Positions 8,271-16,224 of a stretch of 24,477 nt of DNA are shown here, piece after piece. Origin of the DNA: SURF-24 sp964537965 (lineage in GTDB: Bacteria > Bacteroidota > Ignavibacteria > Ignavibacteriales > SURF-24); contig CAZIDB010000053.1 in NCBI GenBank assembly GCA_964537965.1, forward strand, positions 1 to 24,477, given 5' to 3'. Each line of letters starts with the position of its first letter. Positions within the stretch are counted from its first letter, which is position 1. The position numbers were made by a program, and so were the translations under genes. The notes below the pieces were generated by a model. The model was given only the letters and a program-made list of their open reading frames with translations. It had not been told where the DNA came from and ran no database searches.

Positions 8271-8836
8271 TTGTCAGTTCCTTTTGTGCTTACAACTTTT
8301 GCAAGTTTCAACAAATGATGACTAATATGAAATCCGGCATCAATCGCCGCCTTCTCATTAATCTCAAAGCGGACATTATTTTCTAATAAAAAGAAATTAA
8401 TATGCACTCCCTTTAATGCAAATCCCTTATTCTCGGAAATCATCAGTACCGGTTTATCCCGTAATGCAGTGATAGTATAGTTTAAATCTTTCTCGGATAA
8501 GTTTCCGATGAAGAGTATCTGGCATTGATCGGTTTTATTCAAATCACTTAGGGGCAAAACTAAAACCTTCTTGTCCCCGATTGTTTTTTTAGAATATGTT
8601 TTTTGCAAAGCGTTCAGCATATTTGTTTTACCGTATACACCAATCACAATGGATTTATTTTCCTTTACCGGTTCTTTTTGTCCAGGCCACTCAATAAAAG
8701 TAACAAAATGCTCAAGATAAACAGCCTTAAGAGTGTACTCATCTATCTGCACAGCAGCGCCTGATAATGCAAAAACAAACAGGACTATCATCATTACAGG
8801 ATAAATATATTTAAGCGGTATTCTCATAAATATCAT
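8267..8836 (-). CDS. YfiR-family (DUF4154) periplasmic protein
   Basis: 189 residues with a signal peptide at about 1-29 (hydrophobic core YPVMMIVLFVFALSGAA). Family signs: YTLKAVYLEHFVTFIEWPG at 34-52, SIVIGVYGKTNMLNAL at 62-77, the CQILFIG strand at 105-111, VLMISENKGFALKGVHINFFL at 130-150, and the conserved VRFEIN then AAIDAGFHISHHLLKLAKVV at 155-182. In Pseudomonas, YfiR is a periplasmic inhibitor that binds the CHASE8-type sensor part of the diguanylate cyclase YfiN. Here the CHASE8 protein in the same operon is a histidine kinase. The ATG directly abuts the receptor TAA; a second ATG at 8827 is possible. Only one Cys (C105) is present, so the disulfides of Pseudomonas YfiR are absent. 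Confidence 0.88.
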   Translation of the reverse strand: MIFMRIPLKYIYPVMMIVLFVFALSGAAVQIDEYTLKAVYLEHFVTFIEWPGQKEPVKENKSIVIGVYGKTNMLNALQKTYSKKTIGDKKVLVLPLSDLNKTDQCQILFIGNLSEKDLNYTITALRDKPVLMISENKGFALKGVHINFFLLENNVRFEINEKAAIDAGFHISHHLLKLAKVVSTKGTDK

Positions 8837-11017
8837 TTAAAAATTATATTCTATCCCGAGCAAAAATCTTCTAAGGTCCTGCAAAATCATTGGACTGCCC
8901 CAGTTTGCTGTTATACTCTCACCATAATATTTTGTATCAAAAATATTCGTCACCCTACCCCAAAGTGAAATTCCATTAAATATTTTATTCAATCTTAAGC
9001 TGGCATTAAAAAGCCAGGCTGGTTCAAAATTCAGATACCCGTTATCGTCGAGCAGTTTTGCATATAATGTTGTTATATGATGAGATTGAATTCTTTTCTT
9101 ACTTATATACAGTGCAGATAAATAAGCTGAAAAATTATAATACTTATATAACGCGCTTATATTTATCATATGTGGTGATACAAGATTATCTTTTACATTA
9201 ACCTCTTTGTAAGTGTTGTCAAGTTGCTTAATTTTATCCTTACCTGCAGTGAATGAATAAACGGCATCTAACTGTAGAGTATTTTTCAGGAGGTGTTGAG
9301 ATAGTTCAACACTTAAACCAATTCTTTCACCATCGGAAACATTCTGGCTCAATAACACAGGTACATTATAGATGCTGTCTCCAACCGTAACGTTTGTAAA
9401 TTCACCGGTAGGCATACTTTCCACAATACCGTCTTTTAATGAATTATAAAAAACGTTTGTAGATATTTTTGAACTTCCTGAGGCAAATGTCCAGTCAAAT
9501 TCCAATGAAGTGTTTTTTTCAGGAGAGAGATTGGTATTCTGCTTAATCAAAGAAAAAGTTGTTGTACTTGTAAGATATCCCTGTGAAATACTTGGCGCAA
9601 GGTAACCTTGAGCAAATACAAACTTAAAAAGATGCTCGCCAAATTTACCATTGAGAGATACACGCGGCATAAATGTATTATAATACCTGCTGTTCAGATC
9701 AATCCTGCCACCAAGAGCAACACTTATGTTCTCCATTGGCAGCAGTGTAAACTCCGAATAAATGCCGCCGAGACGGAAATAATGTTCAAGCTCCTTCCGC
9801 CTGTCCTTTGAAGTTATCGGTTGCCCACCTTTGCCTTCACTTATAACGGGAATTCCATAAACAAAATTAACATCTAATCCCGTAACATTAGTTACATAAT
9901 CATTTATTGCTGAAACAAACTTTGTCCCGGTATTATAAGATATTGTTCTGAAGTAATAAAATTTTCTTCCGCCAAACCCGAACAAAGGATCATTATTATT
10001 GGAAGGATTATGTCTTAAAAAATCGTTCACATATAAATTTGCCGTGCTCGGGTCCATTTCATATTTTTTATATGTGGCATAAAAACTTGAGTTTAGCCAA
10101 TCGGTAAAATCATCTTCATAATTAACTCTTATTACCTGATTGGTTAGTTTGGTCTGGGTAGAATAATCAGTAAGATAAAAATCAGGATTGTCACCAAAAG
10201 TTTCGCTCCCCTCCAGATTAAAGAGCGTATACCTTAAGCTAAGATTAGAATAATTAATTCCAAACCGGAACATACTATTATCGGAAGCGCGGTAAAAATT
10301 TTCTCTGAAAGAATCACCTGGAAACACATGCCTGTTCAGGTAATCGACGGATTTATCTCTTGGATCCTGCTCATCACTTTTATAAGAACTAAAACTAATT
10401 TCACCTGAAAGTTCTTCTGTAAAATACTTTTTAATTCCCCCGTTTATAATTTTTGTATTATATGTTCCGTAATCAAAACCTGCAAAAGCATATTCGGTTT
10501 CTCTTGTTATAATATTTATCATACCGGCATAAGCATCCCGCCCGTACAAAGTAGAATTCGGTCCATAAACAACTTCAATCTGTTTAACATTTCTGATCGG
10601 TGTGCTGTTCATACCAAGATACAACCCCTCTTCAGCATCATCGCTTAAACGCGAACCATCAAGCAAGATGAGGAATTTGTTATTGCCGGAATCACCGCTT
10701 CTGTGTCCTCTAAGGTTAACAATGGCTCCTTTTGTCCAATGCCCATACTCAGACTGAATCTGGAAAAAAGGAATTTCTCTAAGTGCATCTAACAGGTCTG
10801 TGTAACCTCTATCTAAAATTGTCTCCCTGTTAATGATATATATTTTTCCTGTTGCTTCCCAGTTTTGCTGTTCAAACTGACCAGGAGTTGTCACCGAAAC
10901 ATTCATCAGTTCTTCAAGAGAAAGATTTGACAAATCCGGAACTTCATCGTCCTGGGCAACCAGTAGAGAAGAAAAGACCAGCAACATTACAACCAATACA
11001 GACAAATAATGTTTCAT
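8837..11017 (-). CDS. TonB-dependent outer-membrane receptor
   Basis: 726 residues. Signal peptide at about 1-21 (MKHYLSVLVVMLLVFSSLLVAQ), then the stretch DLSNLSLEELMNVSVTT at 28-44 that often precedes the plug in receptors found beside YfiR genes. The plug at about 50-175 has YIINRETILDRGYTDLLDAL, NLRGHRSGD, FLILLDGSRL, IRNVKQIEVVYGPNSTLYG and AGMINIIT. The rest is a 22-strand-type barrel ending in LLGIEYNF with a terminal Phe. There is no carboxypeptidase-like N-terminal domain and no SusD partner, so it is not a SusC-type glycan importer. First gene of a three-gene operon with the YfiR-family protein and the kinase. The ligand is unknown. Confidence 0.93.
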   Translation of the reverse strand: MKHYLSVLVVMLLVFSSLLVAQDDEVPDLSNLSLEELMNVSVTTPGQFEQQNWEATGKIYIINRETILDRGYTDLLDALREIPFFQIQSEYGHWTKGAIVNLRGHRSGDSGNNKFLILLDGSRLSDDAEEGLYLGMNSTPIRNVKQIEVVYGPNSTLYGRDAYAGMINIITRETEYAFAGFDYGTYNTKIINGGIKKYFTEELSGEISFSSYKSDEQDPRDKSVDYLNRHVFPGDSFRENFYRASDNSMFRFGINYSNLSLRYTLFNLEGSETFGDNPDFYLTDYSTQTKLTNQVIRVNYEDDFTDWLNSSFYATYKKYEMDPSTANLYVNDFLRHNPSNNNDPLFGFGGRKFYYFRTISYNTGTKFVSAINDYVTNVTGLDVNFVYGIPVISEGKGGQPITSKDRRKELEHYFRLGGIYSEFTLLPMENISVALGGRIDLNSRYYNTFMPRVSLNGKFGEHLFKFVFAQGYLAPSISQGYLTSTTTFSLIKQNTNLSPEKNTSLEFDWTFASGSSKISTNVFYNSLKDGIVESMPTGEFTNVTVGDSIYNVPVLLSQNVSDGERIGLSVELSQHLLKNTLQLDAVYSFTAGKDKIKQLDNTYKEVNVKDNLVSPHMINISALYKYYNFSAYLSALYISKKRIQSHHITTLYAKLLDDNGYLNFEPAWLFNASLRLNKIFNGISLWGRVTNIFDTKYYGESITANWGSPMILQDLRRFLLGIEYNF

Positions 11018-11521
11018 GGTTATTGCCCTTGTTCTTGTTCGAAGTACAGAATCTTATTGGGTGATTCAATAGAAAGATAAGGGATATTGGTGGAATGATT
11101 ACAAGACAATACGGATGGAAGCAGAAACAAAGTTAGAGAAAACAAATTACTAACCTGCTCCCGGAAAATATGCAGAACAAACGAAATCCTTTTATCTGAA
11201 ATATTGATGTCCCGAAAAAGCAAAAATTCAATCCTCCTACCCGCCAAGAAAGCTAAGATAATATTCCGAGGAAACAATCTTGAATGATAAACTAATGTTT
11301 TAATTCAAAAAGATTAACTTACTTTAATTTGAATCAGATACAATTAATTATCGGCAAAAACTGCATTAAATTTAGACCTGTGTGATTACTTTTATGCTGT
11401 TTTTCTCTTTCTAAACAAGTTCGGGAAAATGTTTTAAGAAAACACTCTGATTTTAATAATTCGGAATTAAGCTTGCAAAATTTGCTTAACTACTGCTCCG
11501 GTTTCATTACAAGCAAAAATA
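11018..11521 (-). other. Intergenic region upstream of the receptor operon, 504 bases
   Basis: Holds the leader and promoter region of the receptor operon and the end of valS transcription. An 85-codon frame at 11020-11277 on the minus strand has no recognisable family, no good ribosome site and an odd composition, so I do not call it a gene. Near valS, TTTGCTT (11481-11487) and AAGCAAA (11511-11517) can pair, and on the minus strand a short T-run follows; this is a weak terminator candidate. No convincing promoter was identified. Confidence 0.4.
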
Positions 11522-13348
11522 TTATTTAAGATCCTCCCAGATAGATTTCAGTTTAAGTAATTTTTCTTCCCAGTCATTTTTCTTCTGACGTTCTTTTTCT
11601 ACCACCTCACTTGGCGCGTTCTTAACAAAATTTTCATTTGACAATTTTTTACTTACACCAACCAGGCTTCCCTCTAATCTTGTTATTTCTTTTTGAAGCC
11701 TGCTGCGCTCAACGTCAAGATCAATCAATCCCTCTAATGGAATAAATAAATCATTGCCGCGTATTACCGAGGCAGCAGCAGCATGAGGTTTAGCTAAATT
11801 TTTATCAACAATTATGTTTTCAACTTTTCCAAGTTTACTTATATAAAGCTTTTGATTTATGGATAAATCCTCACCACGAAAATGTACATCTATATTTTTA
11901 GAAGGAGGGATATTCATTTCCCCACGAATATTTCTTACCGCTGTAACAAATTCTTCAACAAAAGCAAATTCATCCTCGGCATTTTTATTAACTAAAGTTT
12001 CATCAAACTTTGGATAATCAGTCAGAGAAATACTCTCTCCATCTTTTCTTTCCGAAATTAAATTCCAAATTTCCTCAGTAATAAACGGCATAAACGGATG
12101 TACTATTTTAAGCATATCTTCGAACAAGGAGATTGCTCTTGTAAGGACTGCCGATTTAACTTCTTCATTATCGCCATATAAACGACTTTTCATCATTTCA
12201 ATGTACCAGTCGCAGAAGTCATTCCATACAAATGAATAAAGCATTTTGGTAACATTGTTAATTTCAAAGTTATCCATCGCTTTATTGATATCCTGAAGTG
12301 TACTTTGGAAGCGTGACATTATCCATTCATCTGCAAAATCGATATGCTTGTTTTTAAGTTCGGGATTTAAAGGAATAGATTGAGAATTCATTAAAAGAAA
12401 GCGTCCNNNNNNNNNNNNNNNNNNNNNNNNNNNNNNNNNNNNNNNNNNNNNNNNNNNNNNNNNNNNNNNNNNNNNNNNNNNNNNNNNNNNNNNNNNNNNN
12501 NNNNNNGCAGGAGTAACTTTAACTGCACCGGTACCAAAGTTCATGTCAACATAATCATCAGCAAAGATCGGAATTTCTCTGCCAACAATCGGAAGCACAA
12601 TTTTCTTCCCGATTAATTCCTGGTATCGCTCATCATTTGGATTAACTGCAATACCAGTATCGCCAAGCATTGTTTCAGGACGAGTAGTAGCAACAACAAC
12701 AAATTCATCACTGTCCTTTATCGGATATTTGAAATACCAAAGTTTGCCTTGTATAGTTCTGTACAAAACTTCTTCATCGGAAATTGCGGATTTTGAAACA
12801 GGGCACCAGTTAACCATTCTGTAACCACGGTAGATTTTCCCCTTCTTGTATAGATCAACAAACGCTTCAATTACTTTTTTATAATAATGATCATCCATCG
12901 TAAAGCGTTCACGTTCCCAATCGCAGCTAACGCCAAGTTTACGAAGCTGCTTTGTAATTATGCCGCCGTATTTTTTAGTCCATTCCCAGCAATGTTTTAG
13001 AAATTCCTCTCTGCCTATAGTTTTTTTATCAACACCATTGTCTTTTAAGAAGTTTGTAACTTTTGTTTCGGTAGCTATTGATGCGTGATCTGTTCCCGGT
13101 ACCCAGCAGGAATTATAACCAAGCATTCTTTTATATCGAATATAAACATCCTGAATTGTATTGTTAAGAATATGACCCATAGTTAAAATACCTGTCACAT
13201 TCGGTGGAGGGATTACAATTGAGTATGGTTTTTTATTGTTATCAATTTCACTGTGATAAATTCTTCTGCTTTCCCAATATGAATACCATTTATCCTCAAC
13301 TTCTGAAGGAATATAAGCTTTTGGAATTTCTTTGCTGCCGTTAGTCAT
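11522..13348 (-). CDS. valS: Valine--tRNA ligase, interrupted by an assembly gap
   Basis: Charges tRNA-Val; cytoplasmic class Ia synthetase. The part before the gap has PSEVEDKWYSYWESRRIYHS, the ATP-binding HIGH-type motif in PPPNVTGILTMGH (TMGH at 56-59 from the chosen start), CWVPGTDHASIATE and the editing-domain stretch VVATTRPETMLGDTGIAVNP. The part after the gap has the anticodon-binding domain (WNDFCDWYIEMMKSRLYG) and the C-terminal coiled-coil arm (DVERSRLQKEITRLEG). The KMSKS loop and much of the editing and catalytic core are missing in the Ns. The ATG at 13348 is preferred over the one at 13417 because a GAGAG site precedes it and the protein begins as in the family. The gene is not truly truncated, only unsequenced inside. 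Confidence 0.93.
   Translation of the reverse strand: MTNGSKEIPKAYIPSEVEDKWYSYWESRRIYHSEIDNNKKPYSIVIPPPNVTGILTMGHILNNTIQDVYIRYKRMLGYNSCWVPGTDHASIATETKVTNFLKDNGVDKKTIGREEFLKHCWEWTKKYGGIITKQLRKLGVSCDWERERFTMDDHYYKKVIEAFVDLYKKGKIYRGYRMVNWCPVSKSAISDEEVLYRTIQGKLWYFKYPIKDSDEFVVVATTRPETMLGDTGIAVNPNDERYQELIGKKIVLPIVGREIPIFADDYVDMNFGTGAVKVTPXXXXXXXXXXXXXXXXXXXXXXXXXXXXXXXXXXGRFLLMNSQSIPLNPELKNKHIDFADEWIMSRFQSTLQDINKAMDNFEINNVTKMLYSFVWNDFCDWYIEMMKSRLYGDNEEVKSAVLTRAISLFEDMLKIVHPFMPFITEEIWNLISERKDGESISLTDYPKFDETLVNKNAEDEFAFVEEFVTAVRNIRGEMNIPPSKNIDVHFRGEDLSINQKLYISKLGKVENIIVDKNLAKPHAAAASVIRGNDLFIPLEGLIDLDVERSRLQKEITRLEGSLVGVSKKLSNENFVKNAPSEVVEKERQKKNDWEEKLLKLKSIWEDLK
12407..12506. other. Assembly gap of 100 Ns inside valS
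   Basis: Exactly 100 Ns, the usual placeholder for a gap of unknown size. The flanking protein parts end at GTGAVKVTP and resume at GRFLLMN just before the anticodon-binding domain. In full-length ValS these are roughly 300 residues apart, so the true gap is probably several hundred bases longer than shown. All coordinates to its right may shift accordingly. Confidence 0.95.
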
Positions 13349-13554
13349 TTTTCTCTCATGATTCTTAAAACTGGCTTCAAATATAACAAAAATGACTGAA
13401 TGAATCAGTCTGGTCAACCTTACATTGCTTATTCATAATTATCTTTCCAAATTCATTAAAAATATAATGTTAACAAAAATTTCTCTGGATTGAATTAAAA
13501 AAATTACTTTTATTGAATAATACATATCATTTATTATTTTAGTAATAAACCAAA

Positions 13555-14010
13555 ATGATGGAATATCGCATGACAAAATCTGAACAAGCAAAAGAAATTT
13601 TTAATGGGGGGTATTCATGTTCTCAGGCAGTATTTTCTACTTTTTGTGAAGAACTGGGATTAAAAAAAGAAAACGCTTTAAAGATTGCCGGAGCCTTTGG
13701 AGGTGGAATGGGACACATAGGAGAAACCTGCGGTGCTGTTACCGGTGCTTTTTTGGTAATTGGATTAAAACATGGAAAAATAAGAGCAGATGATAATGAG
13801 GCTAAAGCAAAAACTTATGAACTAGTTCAGCAGTTTGCCAAGAAATTCAAAGAGAAACATGGAAGTTTGCATTGCAATGAACTAGTTGGATTTGATCTTT
13901 CCACTGAAGAAGGTCTGGAAAAAGCGAGAAATGAAAATAAGTTTAAAACTGTTTGCCCGTTTCTGGTGGAAGATGCTGCAGCAATAATTGATGAATTACT
14001 AAGTATATAA
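13555..14010 (+). CDS. C-GCAxxG-C-C family protein
   Basis: 151 residues matching the small cysteine-rich family named after its C-GCAxxG-C-C pattern. Key parts: EIFNGGYSCSQAVFSTF with C22, IAGAFGGGMGHIGETCGAVTGAFLVIGL with C59 in the CGAVTG motif, C107 in LHCNEL and C134 in KTVCPFLVEDAAAIIDELL. The conserved Cys set suggests metal or redox-cofactor binding, but the family has no firmly assigned reaction. Two starts are plausible: 13555 without a clear ribosome site, or the ATG at 13570 with TGGAA in front of it. Cytoplasmic. It stands alone between valS (divergent) and the DUF2589 operon. Confidence 0.87.
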   Translation: MMEYRMTKSEQAKEIFNGGYSCSQAVFSTFCEELGLKKENALKIAGAFGGGMGHIGETCGAVTGAFLVIGLKHGKIRADDNEAKAKTYELVQQFAKKFKEKHGSLHCNELVGFDLSTEEGLEKARNENKFKTVCPFLVEDAAAIIDELLSI

Positions 14011-14317
14011 AATAAATACATTTGACTTGTACTCGTTACAATGACAATAATAATTTTGTTTTTAAGTTTGTAAAGATATTTGTAACCCTAATTGCATAAT
14101 CCATAAAACAATCCCAAACCTTATCTCAACTCCTATAAAATCATATCAATTTCCCTTTGAAGAAAATAGTTGTTTATTAAAATAAAATTGGTTAAGCTAA
14201 ATATGTACCTGTAAGTTCGGGAAGTGATACTTACCCATCTAATTTTTGTGAGGGCATCGCTTTGAAATTTGGAGAAACTAAATAATCTTTTTAGTCAATT
14301 CATTTTAGGAGGTATAT
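14011..14317 (+). other. Intergenic region before the DUF2589 operon, 307 bases
   Basis: AT-rich and without a supported gene. The only structure seen is a short dyad: GTAAGT (14211-14216) and ACTTAC (14229-14234), a six-base stem with a twelve-base loop, about 85 bases before the first operon gene. It could be a leader hairpin or chance. No consensus promoter was convincing. Confidence 0.35.
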
Positions 14318-14911
14318 ATGGCTACACCAGGCCAGGAATTAGCTTCACTTGATTTCGAAAATCTAATTGGAGGACCACTTATTGCCGTTGTACATGCACA
14401 GGCACAGGCTGCTATGGCAACTGTTAACTTTATAAAACAGGTAGGCTTTAAACCACCCACAAGTGCAATAACATTTGATAATCAAACAACGGGCGAACCG
14501 GCAACTGTTACTTTTAAATATAAAAAAAGTGTTCCAAAAGCAGATGGCAGCGGTGAGGAAGTTAAAGATGCTGAACTTACCGTACCCTTTTTGGCTATGC
14601 TTCCAATCCCATATTTGCGTGTCCAGGAAACTAATGTAGACTTCCTGGCAAAAATAAATTCAGTGCAATTCCGACAGGTTGATACGAACATAGGTGTTAC
14701 AGGAGAACTTGAAGCTAAAGCCGGATGGCTTTGGGGCAGTGCCCGTCTGAAAGTAACAACTACTTTCCAGCGAAACACAAAAGAAGGTTCAACTGTTTCC
14801 AGGGATTATTCTATGGGAGTAAAAGTAAAAGCAGTGCAGGAAGAAATGCCCGGCGGATTAGACAGGCTGCTTAGCGTTCTTGAATCACTTATTAAAGAAG
14901 AAGTAAAATAG
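14318..14911 (+). CDS. DUF2589 domain-containing protein
   Basis: 197 residues with the DUF2589 pattern over nearly the whole length: LASLDFENLIGGPLIAVVHAQAQAAMATVNFIKQVGF at 8-44, the core TVPFLAMLPIPYLRVQETNVDFLAKI at 88-113, then beta-rich sequence to SMGVKVKAVQEEMPGGLDRLLSVLESLI at 165-192. There is no signal peptide, so it is cytoplasmic. The family has no established function. A strong AGGAGGT ribosome site points to high translation. First gene of a run with gaps of 12 and 24 bases, so it is very likely co-transcribed with the next two. Confidence 0.88.
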   Translation: MATPGQELASLDFENLIGGPLIAVVHAQAQAAMATVNFIKQVGFKPPTSAITFDNQTTGEPATVTFKYKKSVPKADGSGEEVKDAELTVPFLAMLPIPYLRVQETNVDFLAKINSVQFRQVDTNIGVTGELEAKAGWLWGSARLKVTTTFQRNTKEGSTVSRDYSMGVKVKAVQEEMPGGLDRLLSVLESLIKEEVK

Positions 14912-14923
14912 GAGATATTTTTA

Positions 14924-15673
14924 ATGGCAAGTCTTGGTGATGTCCTTGGTGGAATATTAAATCAAATTAATAAAGGAAGGAGTCAGGCAGATGTAGCCGC
15001 TTTAGAAATTGCCAATATTTATAAAGACCACCCTTTGCTTTCTTCATTCCCAATTCCACGAGTAACACTTGAAGAAGTAACAATTGATCTGAAAATGTCA
15101 ATTGCTCAGGTTCCCTCAAAACATAATTACTTTTCTCCAATAGTTAGGTCCGAAATAATAAGACTGCTAAAGACAGAAATAACCGGGCTTGCAGAGAAGG
15201 AACCGCAATTTGGTTCCTTCTTAAGTAAGTCAGGCGAATTCAATAAACTATGGCAGGAATTACAAATTCAGTCACTTGAAAAAATTTCCGGATTGATACC
15301 TTTGAATTCTGAAGCAGATCCACAAATACTAGCCAATTCTATTGCCACATTTTTGAGCAACGATATTTCAAAAATAATCGCAAGGCCTGAAACCCATCTT
15401 GGTATAAATGCTTTAAGAGAGTTTTCATCAAAAATCTCTCCGCAATTGGAAACTAATTTCAAAAACAGATTACTCGAATTAATCAATCAGATTTTAGATG
15501 TAAACAAATCTACGCAGGATAGGTTCGAAATTCTCGTTGCTACAGAAGAGTTGGAAAAAATTCCACCTGAGAAAATTACAACAATGAAATTCTCAATAAA
15601 AGAATCGGATAGAAGCTGGACAAAAATAGAAACAGAAGCAGGTGGAATGATGGACAGGTTAATTCCATTATAA
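14924..15673 (+). CDS. Unrecognised cytoplasmic protein with a DUF2589-like core motif
   Basis: 249 residues, no signal peptide and no membrane segment. I do not recognise a named family. Visible: HPLLSSFPIPRVTLEEVTIDLKMSI at 36-60 lines up with the core of the preceding DUF2589 protein (PFLAMLPIPYLRVQETNVDFLAKI). The C-terminal end GGMMDRLIPL resembles the partner's GGLDRLLSVL. Between them lies about 150 residues of mostly helical, Lys/Glu/Leu-rich sequence (for example SEIIRLLKTEITGLAEKEP and NRLLELINQILDVN) in place of beta strands. It may be a divergent DUF2589 relative with a helical insertion that assembles with its neighbour; this is inference. It starts 12 bases after the DUF2589 gene with a GGAGAT site. 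Confidence 0.7.
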   Translation: MASLGDVLGGILNQINKGRSQADVAALEIANIYKDHPLLSSFPIPRVTLEEVTIDLKMSIAQVPSKHNYFSPIVRSEIIRLLKTEITGLAEKEPQFGSFLSKSGEFNKLWQELQIQSLEKISGLIPLNSEADPQILANSIATFLSNDISKIIARPETHLGINALREFSSKISPQLETNFKNRLLELINQILDVNKSTQDRFEILVATEELEKIPPEKITTMKFSIKESDRSWTKIETEAGGMMDRLIPL

Positions 15674-15697
15674 TAATTTAATTGAAAGGAAAAGACA

Positions 15698-16174
15698 ATG
15701 AACACTTTTACAAAAAAAGGATTTTATCTATTAACTATATTTTTACTTCTAAGTCTGCCATATAATACTTTTGCCCAGGAATGGTCATCCGTTCAAAAGG
15801 AAGTCTGGAAAAATGTTGAGGCATATTGGGAGGCTTCTGCAAAAAATGATCTGGAAGGATTTTTATCATACTTCCACGATAATTATCTTGGCTGGTCGAA
15901 CAGTAGTCAGTCACCTTCAAATAAAATGGACGTTCGTAAATGGGTTGGCTATGAACTTTCAACCGGGAAGGTATTGGTTTATTCAGTCAAACCATTGGCC
16001 ATTCAGGTTTATGGTGAAGTTGCATTTACTCATTATTTTTACTCATTGTTAACACAGAACAAGGAAGGTAAAGATAAATTTGAAAGCGGGAGATGGACGG
16101 ATATATTAATTAAACAGGGGAATAAATGGGTACTAATTGGTGACCAAGGCGGAAAAACTTCCAAGGACAATTAA
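15698..16174 (+). CDS. Secreted NTF2-like (SnoaL/DUF4440-type) protein
   Basis: 158 residues. Signal peptide at about 1-26 (KKGFYLLTIFLLLSLPYNTFAQ). The mature part has the NTF2-like cone-fold layout: VWKNVEAYWEASAKNDLEGFLSYFHDNYLGW at 36-66, VLVYSVKPLAIQVYGEVAFTHYFYSLLTQ at 92-120 and GRWTDILIKQGNKWVLIGDQGG at 131-152. Members act as small-molecule-binding or weak enzymatic domains; no catalytic set can be assigned here. It is periplasmic or outer-membrane associated, while its two operon partners are cytoplasmic, which is unexplained. It lies 24 bases after the previous gene, with an AAAGGA site. Confidence 0.82.
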   Translation: MNTFTKKGFYLLTIFLLLSLPYNTFAQEWSSVQKEVWKNVEAYWEASAKNDLEGFLSYFHDNYLGWSNSSQSPSNKMDVRKWVGYELSTGKVLVYSVKPLAIQVYGEVAFTHYFYSLLTQNKEGKDKFESGRWTDILIKQGNKWVLIGDQGGKTSKDN

Positions 16175-16181
16175 AAATAAA

Positions 16182-16214
16182 AACCTTGAAGGTCATTCTC
16201 AGACCTTCAAGGTT
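16182..16214 (-). terminator. Perfect 13-bp hairpin terminator between convergent genes
   Basis: AACCTTGAAGGTC (16182-16194) pairs perfectly with GACCTTCAAGGTT (16202-16214) across a seven-base loop. On the minus strand the stem is followed by TTTTATTTTTAA, making a good terminator for the T9SS gene. On the plus side it closes the DUF2589 operon, with weaker U content after it. Confidence 0.88.
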
Positions 16215-16224
16215 AATCAAAGAA

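Noticed and set aside
11020..11277. 85-codon minus-strand frame just upstream of the TonB-dependent receptor
   Set aside because: No recognisable family, no convincing ribosome site, unusual residue composition, and it sits in what should be the operon leader. Kept only as part of the intergenic description.
11522..13348. valS as a pseudogene or short variant
   Set aside because: Both flanks are intact ValS sequence and the missing part coincides with the run of Ns, so the loss is an assembly matter.
13349..13417. Longer N-terminus for valS
   Set aside because: The added residues do not look like ValS, and the ATG at 13348 has a GAGAG site and a family-like beginning.
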